Positions 32,146 through 41,730 of a stretch of DNA of 64,000 nt are shown in pieces (within the stretch, counting starts at the first letter, position 1; every line of letters starts with the position of its first letter). The notes under the pieces are model-generated. The model was given only the letters and a program-made list of their open reading frames with translations. It searched no databases and was not told the origin of the DNA. The stretch comes from JAKVCB01 sp963578605. Its GTDB lineage: Bacteria > Planctomycetota > Planctomycetia > Pirellulales > Lacipirellulaceae. The translations under genes and the position numbers were made by a program. Location: contig CAUZEA010000014.1 of assembly GCA_963578605.1 (NCBI GenBank), positions 12,093-76,092 of the forward strand, read 5' to 3'.

Positions 32146-35091
32146 TCAGCGGCGACTGCGATAGAGCGACATGTCAACCACCTTCGCCATGAGTTCAACG
32201 TCGACCTGGCCGTCGAGAAATTCCGCGATTTGAGCCGAGGGCAAGGCAGGGTTTTCAATGAGCTGGCGGTGGTGGACCGTGAGGACGTCGATACCACCCT
32301 GATTTTGCATCCAGCGGCGCACACGAGAACTTTGCGCCGCAAACACCCGCTTGAGCTGTGCGTCTGAAATCTGGGCACCCGACCGACCCTCGCGCTCAAG
32401 CATGGCACGTTGGGAGGCCACAATTTCGTCCAGATCACGCTCGACGACCACCACCCGGTAACGATAGCCAGGCGGCACGTACGGCATCAACTGGACAATG
32501 ATCTTAACCGCCTTCCCCTGCGATTCACCTAACCAGGCATTGTCGGCCTTCAGATTCTTGACCCGTTGGTATTCGAAGTATCCCCGTGGATTGCTGTCAT
32601 CCGCCTCGCGGCGACCGTCGGAAAGAACCGTCATCCCACCAGCAGCGAGCATCTGCATAACCAGTGAAGTTCCGCTACGAGGTAAACCACTGACCACCGT
32701 AACGTACTTATCAGGATCGGATGGCGTGACAATTTCCTTGCTCTCTGCGGTCGACTTGGGTGTCGTCGGCAGGTCCGCGTCGTCTTCCCTGTGACGTAGT
32801 TGGCCACCCACACGGGATGACTGGTACCTTTGACTGGCCGCGACCGCTTGACGGCGAGCCAGCCGCATTTCCGCGGCAAGTTTGCGATGTTCGGCCGCCT
32901 TGTTGGGATCACCGAGTCGATTCCTGTATAGGGCTACCAGGCGTTGATGCGCTTCGGGGAAGTTAGGATTGAGCGAAATCGCCACCTGCAACGCCTCGAC
33001 TGCCGGCAAAATACGGTCCATTCGGTGCAAGGCAACCGCCAGACGATAGTGTGCCATCGGGTGCTGGTAAAGCAAGCCGATGGATCGCAGTGCCGCTTCG
33101 GCTGCACGCTGATTCTCCCGCCTCAGCAAGTAGCTGCGGCAAAGTCCCAGATGCGCGTGGGGATTCTCTGGGTCAATCGCAATCGCTCGTTGATAACTTC
33201 GCTCCGCATCCTCTGCACGACGCAAGTTGAGGTACGCCTCGCCAATCTGCAAATGCAGCCCTGGTCGCTGGGCATCGAGCTTTTCCGATGCCAACAAATA
33301 ACTGAGAGCACGCTCGTAATCACCTTCGGCCAGCGCAACGTAGCCCCAAAGATAGTCGATAGCATGTGGATTGTAGCGGGAACGACTCCGCAAATCGCGG
33401 TAACGATGCCACTCCTGTTGGCTCAACAGCGGTTGTGGGGCTGGGGGCGCGGCTGGCACATCCCTGGCCATCTCCAGGTCAAGCTGCGCTAATTCCTCGA
33501 CCATCGCAGGGGAAGACTCCGCCGGGGTGGCTCCCGCTTGTGGCTGGGACTCCCGTTGTTCCCGACGCACGTGAAGCTCTTGTAGAAACTGGCGCAACTC
33601 CTCGCGGGCTTGTTCGGCATCAACCCTCCGCCGGGTGCTCAGATCCTCGACCACCAAACGCAAGTCGGCAATCCGATCGAGCGCCTGATAACAGGTGGCC
33701 AGCTGCACACCAAAGCGGTGCTCATTCGGCCAGCGAAGATAAAGTTCTTCGAGAATCTCTGCGGCAGCAACGTGACGGCTATCGTCCATATACGCTCGGG
33801 CAAGATTGTAACGCAGTTCTCGAACGGTACGGTCGATCGCTTTCTCGTGGTCTGGCCCCGGCGGCTCGATGTAGCCGAGCGCAACCAACTGCTGGACCGC
33901 CTCTTGCGCCTCAACCGGATTAAGCTGCAAATCTTGAGGGTGGAGCCCGGCTTCACCTGCCACTTCATCCCAACTCGCAATCGTCGTTATTTTGGGACAC
34001 GTCTCGAATGCTTCCAGGATCGCCTGGCCATCCATGTCTGCACCGATCGGCAAGCCAAACACCGTGAGCAAAGTGGGCACAATGTCGAGCAAGTTCAACC
34101 CGTGCAACAACGTGTCGGCTTTGATATCGGGACCATGAATCACAAAAATTCCAAAGTCACGGTGCTCCAGTGCCGGACCAGCCGGCTCGGCAGGGATCAC
34201 TCTCGGCCGCAAGTGATCGGGATGAAAACCATGGTCCGAGATGAGCATCACCGTGACGTCGGGACCCGCCATTTGGAGCAACGTGTTGAGCATCATGTCG
34301 TGGTAACGATACCCGGCCTCAACCACGCCCTTGTACAGTTCAAATTCTGCTTCTGGCACATGCTCCTGACGGGGTGGATGGTACCGCATGAATCCATGGC
34401 AAAAGTGGTCAATCGCATCGTAGTAAACCGCCATGAAGTCCCAAGGTTCGTGCTTCATGAGCCAAGTGGCAGCGGCATGCACCGTCGTGCATTCGGCCAG
34501 GATCTTCGCGCACGAGGCGAGCCGCCGGTCCTCCTTTTGGTCAATCTCGGCAGCGCGAGGAATGAACGGAAGAATGTGTTCGGCCAGCAGTTCATTCGGA
34601 TTCAAACGCAGGGCAGCCAGTGTTTCACCCAGCCGAACCGGGTGAACCGCGCCCGCCGGAAGCGGCCACGCCTCTGAGGGCGGTCCTACCGCCCGCTGAA
34701 AATGGTTCGATACCATTGCGCCGCGAATCGGCTCGGCCGGATGCGACGGCCACCACCCCACCACGTGGCTCGAGAAACCCTGCTGAGTGAGGATGTTCCA
34801 GATCGCCTTGGTGTTGCGCGAAAGGTTCGTGATCGGCTGAATTGCGTGCCCGTCGGGAGTCGGCTCGGTGAAACCATGAATACCGTGCTTGAAGGGTCGT
34901 TTGCCGGTTGCGATGCTCGTCCACAACATGGGCGAGAGCACCGGATGCAAGGTCGCCAGGTTCGCCATCGACCCACCTTCTACCAACCGCTTCACGGTCG
35001 GCATTTTGCCCGCGTCCATCAGCGGGTGGATGACCTTCCAATCAGCTGCGTCCCAACCAACCAAAAGCACCTTGCGAGCAGGATTTGCCAT
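32146..35091 (-). CDS. Phosphodiesterase/alkaline-phosphatase-fold + TPR + sulfotransferase fusion
   Basis: 981 residues from ATG 35091; the frame reaches 35262 but the conserved sequence begins MANPARKVLLVGWDAADW. Residues about 1-400 are a type I phosphodiesterase/nucleotide pyrophosphatase domain (GWDAADWKVI, nucleophile region TLHPVLSPMLWTSIATGKRP, VMLISDHGFHPDH, GLNLLDIVPTLLTVFGLP). The middle (about 410-790) holds TPR-like repeats such as AIDPENPHAHLGLCRSYLLR and AISLNPNFPEAHQRLVALYR. The end (about 805-981) is a sulfotransferase domain with the PAPS loop SGLPRSGTSLVMQML and a 3' phosphate-type region ERDLDEIVASQRAMLERE. No signal peptide seen. Substrates unknown. Confidence 0.92.
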   Translation of the reverse strand: MANPARKVLLVGWDAADWKVIHPLMDAGKMPTVKRLVEGGSMANLATLHPVLSPMLWTSIATGKRPFKHGIHGFTEPTPDGHAIQPITNLSRNTKAIWNILTQQGFSSHVVGWWPSHPAEPIRGAMVSNHFQRAVGPPSEAWPLPAGAVHPVRLGETLAALRLNPNELLAEHILPFIPRAAEIDQKEDRRLASCAKILAECTTVHAAATWLMKHEPWDFMAVYYDAIDHFCHGFMRYHPPRQEHVPEAEFELYKGVVEAGYRYHDMMLNTLLQMAGPDVTVMLISDHGFHPDHLRPRVIPAEPAGPALEHRDFGIFVIHGPDIKADTLLHGLNLLDIVPTLLTVFGLPIGADMDGQAILEAFETCPKITTIASWDEVAGEAGLHPQDLQLNPVEAQEAVQQLVALGYIEPPGPDHEKAIDRTVRELRYNLARAYMDDSRHVAAAEILEELYLRWPNEHRFGVQLATCYQALDRIADLRLVVEDLSTRRRVDAEQAREELRQFLQELHVRREQRESQPQAGATPAESSPAMVEELAQLDLEMARDVPAAPPAPQPLLSQQEWHRYRDLRSRSRYNPHAIDYLWGYVALAEGDYERALSYLLASEKLDAQRPGLHLQIGEAYLNLRRAEDAERSYQRAIAIDPENPHAHLGLCRSYLLRRENQRAAEAALRSIGLLYQHPMAHYRLAVALHRMDRILPAVEALQVAISLNPNFPEAHQRLVALYRNRLGDPNKAAEHRKLAAEMRLARRQAVAASQRYQSSRVGGQLRHREDDADLPTTPKSTAESKEIVTPSDPDKYVTVVSGLPRSGTSLVMQMLAAGGMTVLSDGRREADDSNPRGYFEYQRVKNLKADNAWLGESQGKAVKIIVQLMPYVPPGYRYRVVVVERDLDEIVASQRAMLEREGRSGAQISDAQLKRVFAAQSSRVRRWMQNQGGIDVLTVHHRQLIENPALPSAQIAEFLDGQVDVELMAKVVDMSLYRSRR

Positions 35092-35583
35092 CGACGCCAA
35101 ACACCGAACAAGGAAACAGGGACCAGTCGTATTTACCAGCAACGCGCGTGAGTCGCCGAAAACTGGGAGGCAAGTGCCGTTGCCAAGGGAACGAGCAAAA
35201 GGCTGTCCCTGGTTGTGACGATCCAACGGTTTCGTTCGCTGCGAGTAATCGCTGTCGCGCAATTCTTGGGAAACCGCTTACCGCCACCCCCCTTCAGCAT
35301 AGCCCAAGGTCGAAAATCACTCGAGTTTTCCTGAAGTGCGCCTTGGCCTGGCTCTCGTGCCACCTCTCGGCAGCGTACACGATTTCGGTTTTCTCAAATC
35401 GACTGTCATCGGAATGGGCAAGTTGCGATTGGCAACAATGGATGTTGTAGCAGTTTTGCTGCGGAACCGTCATTCGAGCTATGGCTTGCTGCGCTCTTGT
35501 TTTTCCCTGGGGCTTACCGCAATGCGGCCAACCCACGGCCCGGTCGAAGGAAAATCGATTTTTTCACTTTTCTACGCCTCCCC
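35092..35583. other. Intergenic, no gene seen
   Basis: About 490 bp between the large fusion gene and the tRNA-Cys terminator. Only short frames; promoter of the fusion gene expected here but not identified. Confidence 0.5.
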
Positions 35584-35620
35584 AAAAAAAACCTCGAGAA
35601 ACATCCGTTCCTCGAGGTTC
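35584..35620 (-). terminator. Rho-independent terminator of tRNA-Cys
   Basis: On the minus strand AACCTCGAG pairs with CTCGAGGTT around a 12-nt loop and is followed by a run of T (read from the A-run at 35584-35591). It starts 8 bp after the tRNA. Confidence 0.85.
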
Positions 35621-35627
35621 ACTTAAG

Positions 35628-35699
35628 AGGCGCCGGCCGGATTCGAACCGGCGATGTCGGATTTGCAATCCGATGCCTTAGCCACTTGGCCACGGCGCC
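35628..35699 (-). tRNA. tRNA-Cys (GCA anticodon)
   Basis: Minus strand acceptor arms GGCGCCG and CGGCGCC pair over seven bases; discriminator U, as usual for tRNA-Cys. The anticodon stem CGGAT/ATCCG encloses TTGCAAA, anticodon GCA. T-loop TTCGAAT is normal; no encoded CCA. Confidence 0.97.
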
Positions 35700-36129
35700 C
35701 TGATATTCTGCAGCTGGAAAATACCGCAGATATCGACTGCTATCCTGGCAAGCTGCCCAAGGAACCAGTCAGACCACGATAGAAAGGCCACCACCCTACA
35801 GAATTCGACCCCTTAACCTGTAAATCTTGCCCATAAGTTAAGAAAACCCTCCCCATCCGTCAAGTTCATGCGATTTCAACGGAGAGTCTCGCCCCTTACA
35901 AGGATTGCTAGCTAGGGCGATTGGTTGGTGCTGTAAGAAGAACCGGTTAGGCGGGCTGTTCGTGGCTCCAAATACTCAATGGAGGAACTCTCGGCAACAG
36001 TTCGATCTCTTGTAGACGTCCAGTGACTGCTCTTCAGACTTTGTGGTCGCGGGGAGAAATCGTTGGACAACCGCGGTCGTTCAACCATGCTATCCCACAG
36101 AACAATCTACGCCCGTTGCCAGCCAAAAA
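35700..36129. other. Intergenic, no gene seen
   Basis: About 430 bp. It holds the tRNA-Cys promoter (minus) and the upstream region of the small plus-strand gene. Nothing else recognised. Confidence 0.5.
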
Positions 36130-36468
36130 ATGTATCGTCACATTCAGAAAGTTCTCTTTCCAACTAGCAAAACCCGTTTCGACGCGCTGGCAAAAACGGC
36201 CGTCGAGCGAAGTCTTACCGATATACGTATCCGTCTTGACAGCAGGTGGCGCGACATGACTCCGAGCCAGGCTCGCGGTTACGTACGGGCCCGCGCAAGG
36301 CAGGTCGTCCGTCGCCAGGCAGGACTGTTGGCCGCAGAGCATGGCTACCGTGACCAACCGTCGATCGATGCGATCGACACACGATCACTGGAACGGTCCG
36401 TGCACCTGATCATACACGAGTTGATGGCCACGCATCAAAGTCCACCCCTGTTGCGGATTGCCGGCTAA
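36130..36468 (+). CDS. Small uncharacterised basic protein
   Basis: 112 residues if started at ATG 36130 (the frame is open from GTG 36043). No family recognised. The sequence is helical and basic: RFDALAKTAVERSLTDIRIR, then ARGYVRARARQVVRRQAGLL, and a C-terminal LERSVHLIIHELMAT. No signal peptide, no clear SD. Its regular helical pattern suggests a real gene, but this is a moderate call. Confidence 0.5.
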   Translation: MYRHIQKVLFPTSKTRFDALAKTAVERSLTDIRIRLDSRWRDMTPSQARGYVRARARQVVRRQAGLLAAEHGYRDQPSIDAIDTRSLERSVHLIIHELMATHQSPPLLRIAG

Positions 36469-36543
36469 AAACGGCCCGATGGGTGGCCAAGACTGAACCG
36501 CTACACGGCAATGAGGCCGAACTGTGCATCGCGGAACGCCGGC

Positions 36544-36585
36544 CGCCACGTGGGCAAACGAACTCGCCACGTGGGCAAACTAATT
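36544..36585. repeat. 21-bp tandem duplication (second copy partly diverged)
   Basis: CGCCACGTGGGCAAAC occurs at 36544-36559 and 36565-36580 with a 21-bp period, between two small convergent genes. Confidence 0.85.
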
Positions 36586-36654
36586 TGGCGGGCGGGACAA
36601 GGCAATGTCATGCCAACCCTTGGGGGATCGTATGGAAGAAATCTGCAACCGACT

Positions 36655-37029
36655 TCAGTGCGTGAAAACAAGGACTGACGGGGTCCTGCGGTAGTTCCAC
36701 GCATAGGGCCGTCCACCCGGCATTTGCCAGACTGGGCTGTAGAGGGCCGAAAATGGAGTGGGACTCGCTGTAGGACGCTCGTTGACCATGCCGTACCACC
36801 GCATTGCTGTCATGCGCGATATCCGTTGCAATGCACGAGCTTGTGCTTTTTGATGGATGATTGCTTTAGGATTTGGCTGGTAAACATACGACGGCTTGTA
36901 GTCCCAGTCATCCTCCTGAACATTGTCAGTAAACGATTCTCCCCGGGTGTTTGGGTCCTGGGCTGCGGCGACGTGCCCCATCGAAATAATCCCTACAAAC
37001 ACCGACAAAAGTAGCTGTATGGTTTTCAT
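36655..37029 (-). CDS. Small secreted protein
   Basis: 124 residues with AGGAGG about 11 bases before ATG 37029. Clear signal peptide, MKTIQLLLSVFVGIISMGHVAAAQ, probably cleaved after AAA. The mature part has no domain I know: DDWDYKPSYVYQPNPKAI, a helix HQKAQARALQRISRMTAMRW, then a proline/aromatic tail (PTPFSALYSPVW, GGRPYAWNYRRTP). Likely a periplasmic or surface protein of unknown role. Alone on the minus strand. Confidence 0.7.
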   Translation of the reverse strand: MKTIQLLLSVFVGIISMGHVAAAQDPNTRGESFTDNVQEDDWDYKPSYVYQPNPKAIIHQKAQARALQRISRMTAMRWYGMVNERPTASPTPFSALYSPVWQMPGGRPYAWNYRRTPSVLVFTH

Positions 37030-37224
37030 TCCAGTCGGCCTCCTCGTGCCGCTCCGATTTCCCCTGATCTGTGGTTTGCAGCGAACTTCGCCAATGCCTC
37101 CCTACTGAGGGTCGGCAACGACCGACACGTCAGATAAGTGTGAAACCGTCCTCAAGCAACGCACCCGATAGCCGATGGGAAACTTTACCGGTTAGAGTAA
37201 TCTTGCCGATTTTTAGTGGTCTGT

Positions 37225-37310
37225 AACCTGTTTTACCCGTTGACCAGCGGCCAACCATCAAAAACGCAACCTATTTTACCCGTTGACCAGCGGCCAACCA
37301 TCAAAAACAA
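37225..37310. repeat. 43-bp tandem duplication
   Basis: Copies at 37225-37267 and 37268-37310 with very few mismatches, 77 bp before the lipoprotein promoter. The unit includes TTTTACCCGTTGACCAGCGG, so each copy also contains a TTGACC box. Confidence 0.92.
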
Positions 37311-37386
37311 TGTTAGGTTCTAGTACCATACGCCAGCATGGCGGGTCAGCGTAATCAAGAGTAGGATGCTCACTCGCAGGTGGGTT

Positions 37387-37414
37387 TTGACTTATCGCAA
37401 ACTTCACCTATTGT
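37387..37414 (+). promoter_or_regulatory. Probable promoter of the lipoprotein gene
   Basis: TTGACT (37387-37392), 16-bp spacer, TATTGT (37409-37414). The start codon is 60 bp downstream. Confidence 0.4.
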
Positions 37415-37474
37415 TGAAAGTGGTGGATTGTAACCGTTCATTTTTTTCACATCTTCGAGGAAGGAAACCTAGCA

Positions 37475-37705
37475 ATGAAGAAGCTCTACATGTTGCTATT
37501 TGTAGGGGCCTTGTCAGCCTTAGTCATCGGTTGTGGACAACCCTCTGGTGGTGCGGCAACTGGCGATAAGGCCGCTAAACCAGCCACGGATGAAGCCGCT
37601 CCTGCCGCGGATGAAGCCGCTCCTGCCGCGGATGCAGCCGCTCCCGCCGCGGATGAAGCCGCTCCTGCCGCTAAAGATGACGCTTCAGACAAGGCCGCAG
37701 AATAA
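37475..37705 (+). CDS. Small Ala/Asp-rich repeat lipoprotein
   Basis: 76 residues with AGGAAGG upstream of ATG 37475. A lipoprotein signal peptide ends in the lipobox LVIGCG with Cys20 as the lipidated residue. The mature part is almost wholly low-complexity: GDKAAKPAT followed by four DEAAPAA-type heptads encoded by a 21-bp DNA repeat, then KDDASDKAAE. Probably an extended, acidic linker-like lipoprotein in the envelope; function unknown. Repeat number may vary between strains. Confidence 0.85.
   Translation: MKKLYMLLFVGALSALVIGCGQPSGGAATGDKAAKPATDEAAPAADEAAPAADAAAPAADEAAPAAKDDASDKAAE
37589..37672 (+). repeat. 21-bp in-frame coding repeat, 4 units
   Basis: Units 37589-37609, 37610-37630, 37631-37651 and 37652-37672 each encode D-E/A-A-A-P-A-A. 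The first two are identical. Confidence 0.93.
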
Positions 37706-38034
37706 TTTTTGAAACTCAGTCAGACACCCGGGGAACAAACCGGGCTGGCTGGCCTGTGGCCACGGGCACGGTGCTGAGACCCGTTTGTTCTCACAGCAAC
37801 GGGGCCGGCTTGTTCTAAAGCTGAGCCCCGCTTGTATTGGTAGTCTTCGATGCAACGCGCGATACAAGAACTGGCAGGGGTTGCCAGCCGGGGCGGTTTT
37901 CTTTACTGCTCCCGCAGCACCGTTGACCGCTCAAGGCCGTCGCTACCGAGGAAACCCCAACGGTTCTTCCGGGTCGCCTTTTAAGGGCGGGGGGGGATCG
38001 TATTTGGGCGGATGAATTCACCCAGCCAAACCCG
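37706..38034. other. Intergenic, no gene seen
   Basis: About 330 bp between the convergent lipoprotein and uvrB genes. GC-rich short inverted repeats (for example CCCGG...CCGGG near 37730) are present but no classical terminator. Confidence 0.45.
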
Positions 38035-40110
38035 TCAGATACCCCTTTTGGGTCGCGGAATGCTTTCTTTCTTTCCCCTGCCGCGTCGCCTGCGTCCTCG
38101 TTTATCCGCTGGTTTTTTGTCCTGTATCGCATCAACGGGCTGACCGATGGCATCCCGCATCGTGGTAATACGATCACGGATCACGCCGGCACGTTCAAAT
38201 TCCATCGCGTCGGCGGCGGCCATCATTTCGGCTACGAGTTCGTTGATGTATTCCTCGGTGATGTAAACCGTTTCATCCGATCGCCCAACGGCCGCATTTG
38301 CTTTAGCATGTGCGGCAGCGTCAGTTTCGATGCCCCCATGAATTGCCTTGCGGACCGTCTCGGGCGTGATTCCATGTTTTTCGTTGTAGGCCTTCTGCAG
38401 GGCCCGTCGACGATCCGTTTCTTCGATTGCCCGCTGCATCGAATTAGTCACTTTGTCAGCATACATAATCACTTTGGCATTGACGTTTCGCGCCGAACGG
38501 CCAATTGTCTGAATCAAAGAGGTTTCACTTCTGAGGAAACCTTCTTTGTCGGCATCGAGAATTGCAACGAGTGAAACCTCCGGCAGGTCCAATCCCTCCC
38601 GAAGCAGATTGACGCCAACAAGCACTTGGAATATTCCTTTCCGCAAGTCGCGCAAGAGTTCCACGCGTTCGAAGGCGTCTAACTCGCTGTGTAGCCATTT
38701 GCACAACACACCCTGCTGGGCGAAGTATTCTGCAAGGTCTTCCGCCAAACGTTTGGTGAGCGCCGTAACCAGAACCCGCTCTCTCATTTCTGCGCGTTCG
38801 CGGATTTCTTTCAACAAGTGTGAGACCTGGTTACGGGCAGGTACGATTTCAATTTCGGGATCCAGCAATCCCGTGGGCCGCACCACTTGCTCCACCACTT
38901 CACCGCCAGTTTGTTTCAGTTCATAGTCATTGGGCGTGGCTGAAACGTAAATGGCTTGATTGATTCGTTCGCGCCATTCTTCAAATCGAAGAGGGCGATT
39001 GTCGAGCGCACTTGGCAAGCGAAACCCGTGCTCGACCAGGGTCATCTTGCGACTACGATCGCCGTTGAACATAGCACCAACTTGTGGCAAGGTCACATGA
39101 GACTCATCAACGAACAGGAGCAGGTCTTTCGGGAAGAAATCGAATAGGGTGTAGGGTGGTTCTCCTGCACAACGCCCTGACAACGGGCGACTGTAATTTT
39201 CAATCCCTGGGCAATAGCCAACCTCCAGCATCATTTCAATGTCGTAACGGGTACGCGCATTAAGCCGCTGGGCTTCAAGCATTTTGCCTTCTTTGCGAAA
39301 GTACTCGAGCCTTTCGCGGAGTTCAGCGCGAATCTCATCGGCGGCTCGATCGATCCTTTCCGCAGGCAGGACAAAGTGTTTCGCTGGATAAATACAAACC
39401 TGATTGAGTTGGTTAATCGTGTCACCTGACGTGGGATCAATGATGGAGAGTCGCTCGATTTCGTCTCCCCAGAATTCAATGCGATAGGCGAATTCTTCAT
39501 AGGAGGGCCAAATCTCAACCGAATCTCCCCGAACGCGAAATTTTCCCCGTGCCGGATCGGTATCATTCCGCTCATATCGGATGTCGACAAGTTTGGCAAG
39601 CATCTCGTCCCGATCCAGCGTGCCCCCCTGACTGACGCTAACCATCATTCGCTTGTAGTCTTCTGGAGAACCAAGCCCGTAAATACAGGAAACGCTTGCC
39701 ACGACGATCACATCGCGACGGCTGATCAATGCGCTGGTGGTTGCCAACCGCAAGCGGTCAATCTCATCATTGATCGAGGCATCTTTCTCAATGTAAATGT
39801 CACGCTGTGGAATGTAGGCCTCGGGCTGGTAGTAGTCGTAATAGCTGACGAAATAGGTAACCGCGTTGTGCGGAAAGAATTCTTTGAATTCCGAGTAGAG
39901 CTGTGCTGCCAGCGTCTTGTTGTGGGAGAGGACCAACGTGGGCCGCTGCAATTCCTGGATCACGTTGGCCATGGTGAACGTTTTCCCCGAACCCGTAACG
40001 CCCATGAGGACTTGTTCCTGCTTGCCGCTGCCGATGCCATCCAGCAGCGCTCGGATCGCTTCGGGCTGATCGCCGGCTGGCTGAAACGGACTTTCAAGAC
40101 AAAATTCCAT
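38035..40110 (-). CDS. uvrB: Excinuclease ABC subunit B
   Basis: DNA-damage verification subunit of nucleotide excision repair. 691 residues. N-terminal helicase motifs: FQPAGDQPEAIRALLDGI, Walker A GVTGSGKTFTMANV, the beta-hairpin VSYYDYYQPEAYIP that clamps DNA. Later helicase motifs are DESHVTLPQVGAMFNGD, RLPSALDNRP, and GVNLLREGLDLPEVSLVAILD with QTIGRSARN. A C-terminal UVR motif (EMMAAADAMEFERAGVIRDR) contacts UvrC, followed by a basic tail KRGRRRRGRGKKE. Full length and intact. No uvrA or uvrC nearby. Confidence 0.98.
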   Translation of the reverse strand: MEFCLESPFQPAGDQPEAIRALLDGIGSGKQEQVLMGVTGSGKTFTMANVIQELQRPTLVLSHNKTLAAQLYSEFKEFFPHNAVTYFVSYYDYYQPEAYIPQRDIYIEKDASINDEIDRLRLATTSALISRRDVIVVASVSCIYGLGSPEDYKRMMVSVSQGGTLDRDEMLAKLVDIRYERNDTDPARGKFRVRGDSVEIWPSYEEFAYRIEFWGDEIERLSIIDPTSGDTINQLNQVCIYPAKHFVLPAERIDRAADEIRAELRERLEYFRKEGKMLEAQRLNARTRYDIEMMLEVGYCPGIENYSRPLSGRCAGEPPYTLFDFFPKDLLLFVDESHVTLPQVGAMFNGDRSRKMTLVEHGFRLPSALDNRPLRFEEWRERINQAIYVSATPNDYELKQTGGEVVEQVVRPTGLLDPEIEIVPARNQVSHLLKEIRERAEMRERVLVTALTKRLAEDLAEYFAQQGVLCKWLHSELDAFERVELLRDLRKGIFQVLVGVNLLREGLDLPEVSLVAILDADKEGFLRSETSLIQTIGRSARNVNAKVIMYADKVTNSMQRAIEETDRRRALQKAYNEKHGITPETVRKAIHGGIETDAAAHAKANAAVGRSDETVYITEEYINELVAEMMAAADAMEFERAGVIRDRITTMRDAIGQPVDAIQDKKPADKRGRRRRGRGKKESIPRPKRGI

Positions 40111-40193
40111 AGGAAATCACCGTCGTAAGTGAGCAGGTAGCGTGTCGACCCGCTCTTGCGGGAATTGGCTGGGGCGTCCCCAGGCTCGTGACT

Positions 40194-40643
40194 TTAATCT
40201 ACGTTGAGAACCTGCGAGGGACCAGCGGTGGTGGAAAATCGCTCCTGCCCGGCGTTGGAAGTTGACATGGGAAGCAGGAAGGGGTGAATCCGCTCAAGCG
40301 TGCGGGCCCCTATTCCATTCACACGAAGCAGGTCTTGCTCCTCGAGAAACAAACCCTCCCGCTCCCGAGAAGCTACGATTCTGCGAGCCAATTCCTTACC
40401 AATACCGGGCAGCTGGGCAAGTTCGGCTGGGTCGGCTTCGTTGATATTCACCAGAAACACCGCTTGCAGAGGGGTGGCACGGTCGATCTCGATGAGTTGA
40501 CCTCGGTGACCGCCACTGACAAACCAGTAAGTAGCCATTGCGATCAAGGCAGACAACACGAGCAGCGCCACCCCAACCTGATCCACTCGTCGGAGAAGCG
40601 GCTGCCAATCAGGCTTTCGGTGGTGGTTTATTTCAGCTGGCAT
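40194..40643 (-). CDS. ComEA-like helix-hairpin-helix membrane protein
   Basis: 149 residues. One transmembrane helix near residues 24-45 (VGVALLVLSALIAMATYWFV) anchors a short linker and a pair of helix-hairpin-helix motifs: VNINEADPAELAQLPGIG, KELARRIVASRE and LLRVNGIGARTLERIHPFL. This is the ComEA/SLBB-less HhH architecture that binds DNA during uptake or at the envelope. It lies directly upstream of uvrB on the same strand (83 bp), so the two could be co-transcribed. Confidence 0.88.
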   Translation of the reverse strand: MPAEINHHRKPDWQPLLRRVDQVGVALLVLSALIAMATYWFVSGGHRGQLIEIDRATPLQAVFLVNINEADPAELAQLPGIGKELARRIVASREREGLFLEEQDLLRVNGIGARTLERIHPFLLPMSTSNAGQERFSTTAGPSQVLNVD

Positions 40644-40815
40644 GGACTAATTCTACCGAGTGGCACGAGTTTTCGAAGCCGCCCCACAGAGGGGGGCTCA
40701 CGTCGGGCACCGTGAATTGGCCCCACGCGTGGCTCGGCAAACAGAGCCCCCCAGACCACCAGACCAGGCAAGTGGTTGCCGTCGAACTTGCTGTTCGACG
40801 ATACTAACCGTTGTC

Positions 40816-41730
40816 ATGGCTAAAGATTTTCACCAACTTCAGTGGGATGCAGCACTGGAGGATGATTGTCGACAAATCATCCGCCTGGCAGTCCGCGAAG
40901 ATTTAGACCGCTGGCACGACTGGACCACCCTGGCCCTGGTCGCTGCCGATCAACAGGGGGACGCCATGTTTGTCGCTCGCGAGCCAGGTGTGATTGCCGG
41001 CCTGCGTGCAGCCGAAATAACCCTGGACGAAATGCAAGCCAACGTGCGGTGGAAAAATCTGGTCAGCGACGGCGACCAGGTCGCTGCCGGAGAAATGATC
41101 GCCCACATGAATGGCCTCGCCCGCGACATGCTCACCTGCGAACGACTACTCCTGAATTTGGTGGGACGTTTATCGGGAATTGCCACCCTGACGAACAAGT
41201 TCACCCGCCAAGTGAAAGATACCGGAGTTCCAGTCTACGATACCCGAAAAACAACTCCAGGTTGGCGGCGGTTGGAAAAATACGCGGTACGCTGCGGTGG
41301 TGGGCGCAACCACCGGACTGGCCTCTACGATGCAGTCCTGATTAAAGACAACCATCTGGCAATCGCACGTTCGCAAAACCTTGATCCGGCAGAAGCTGTT
41401 CAGCAAACGCGAGATTTCCTTGCCAAAGTCGCCTCGTCCTTGCCAACCGACGACTTGATACTTGAAATCGAAGTTGATTCGCTTGAGCAATTAGCAAAAG
41501 CTCTGCCCGCACATCCCGATATCGTTTTACTCGACAACATGAGTTGCAACCTACTCAGAGAAGCCGTTCGGCTCCGCGACCGTTTGGCGCCGGAGGTTCA
41601 ACTCGAGGCATCCGGGGGCGTCGACCTCCAGTCGGTCGCCCAAATCGCGGCCACGGGTATTGATCGAATCAGTACGGGGCAACTAACCCATTCTGCCCGC
41701 ATGCTCGACATTGGCCTCGACTGGCATTGA
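40816..41730 (+). CDS. nadC: Nicotinate-nucleotide pyrophosphorylase (carboxylating)
   Basis: Makes nicotinate mononucleotide from quinolinate and PRPP in NAD synthesis. 304 residues from ATG 40816; the frame is open further up but sequence before this start is not family-like. Key motifs: ERLLLNLVGRLSGIATLT, the RKTTPGWRRLEKYAVRCGGG substrate loop with GGRNHRTGLYDAVLIKDNH, EIEVDSLEQL, and VLLDNMS followed by LEASGGVDLQSV. Complete. nadA and nadB are not nearby. Confidence 0.96.
   Translation: MAKDFHQLQWDAALEDDCRQIIRLAVREDLDRWHDWTTLALVAADQQGDAMFVAREPGVIAGLRAAEITLDEMQANVRWKNLVSDGDQVAAGEMIAHMNGLARDMLTCERLLLNLVGRLSGIATLTNKFTRQVKDTGVPVYDTRKTTPGWRRLEKYAVRCGGGRNHRTGLYDAVLIKDNHLAIARSQNLDPAEAVQQTRDFLAKVASSLPTDDLILEIEVDSLEQLAKALPAHPDIVLLDNMSCNLLREAVRLRDRLAPEVQLEASGGVDLQSVAQIAATGIDRISTGQLTHSARMLDIGLDWH

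Noticed and set aside
33610..34677. 355-codon plus-strand frame
   Set aside because: Antisense shadow of the phosphodiesterase-TPR-sulfotransferase gene.
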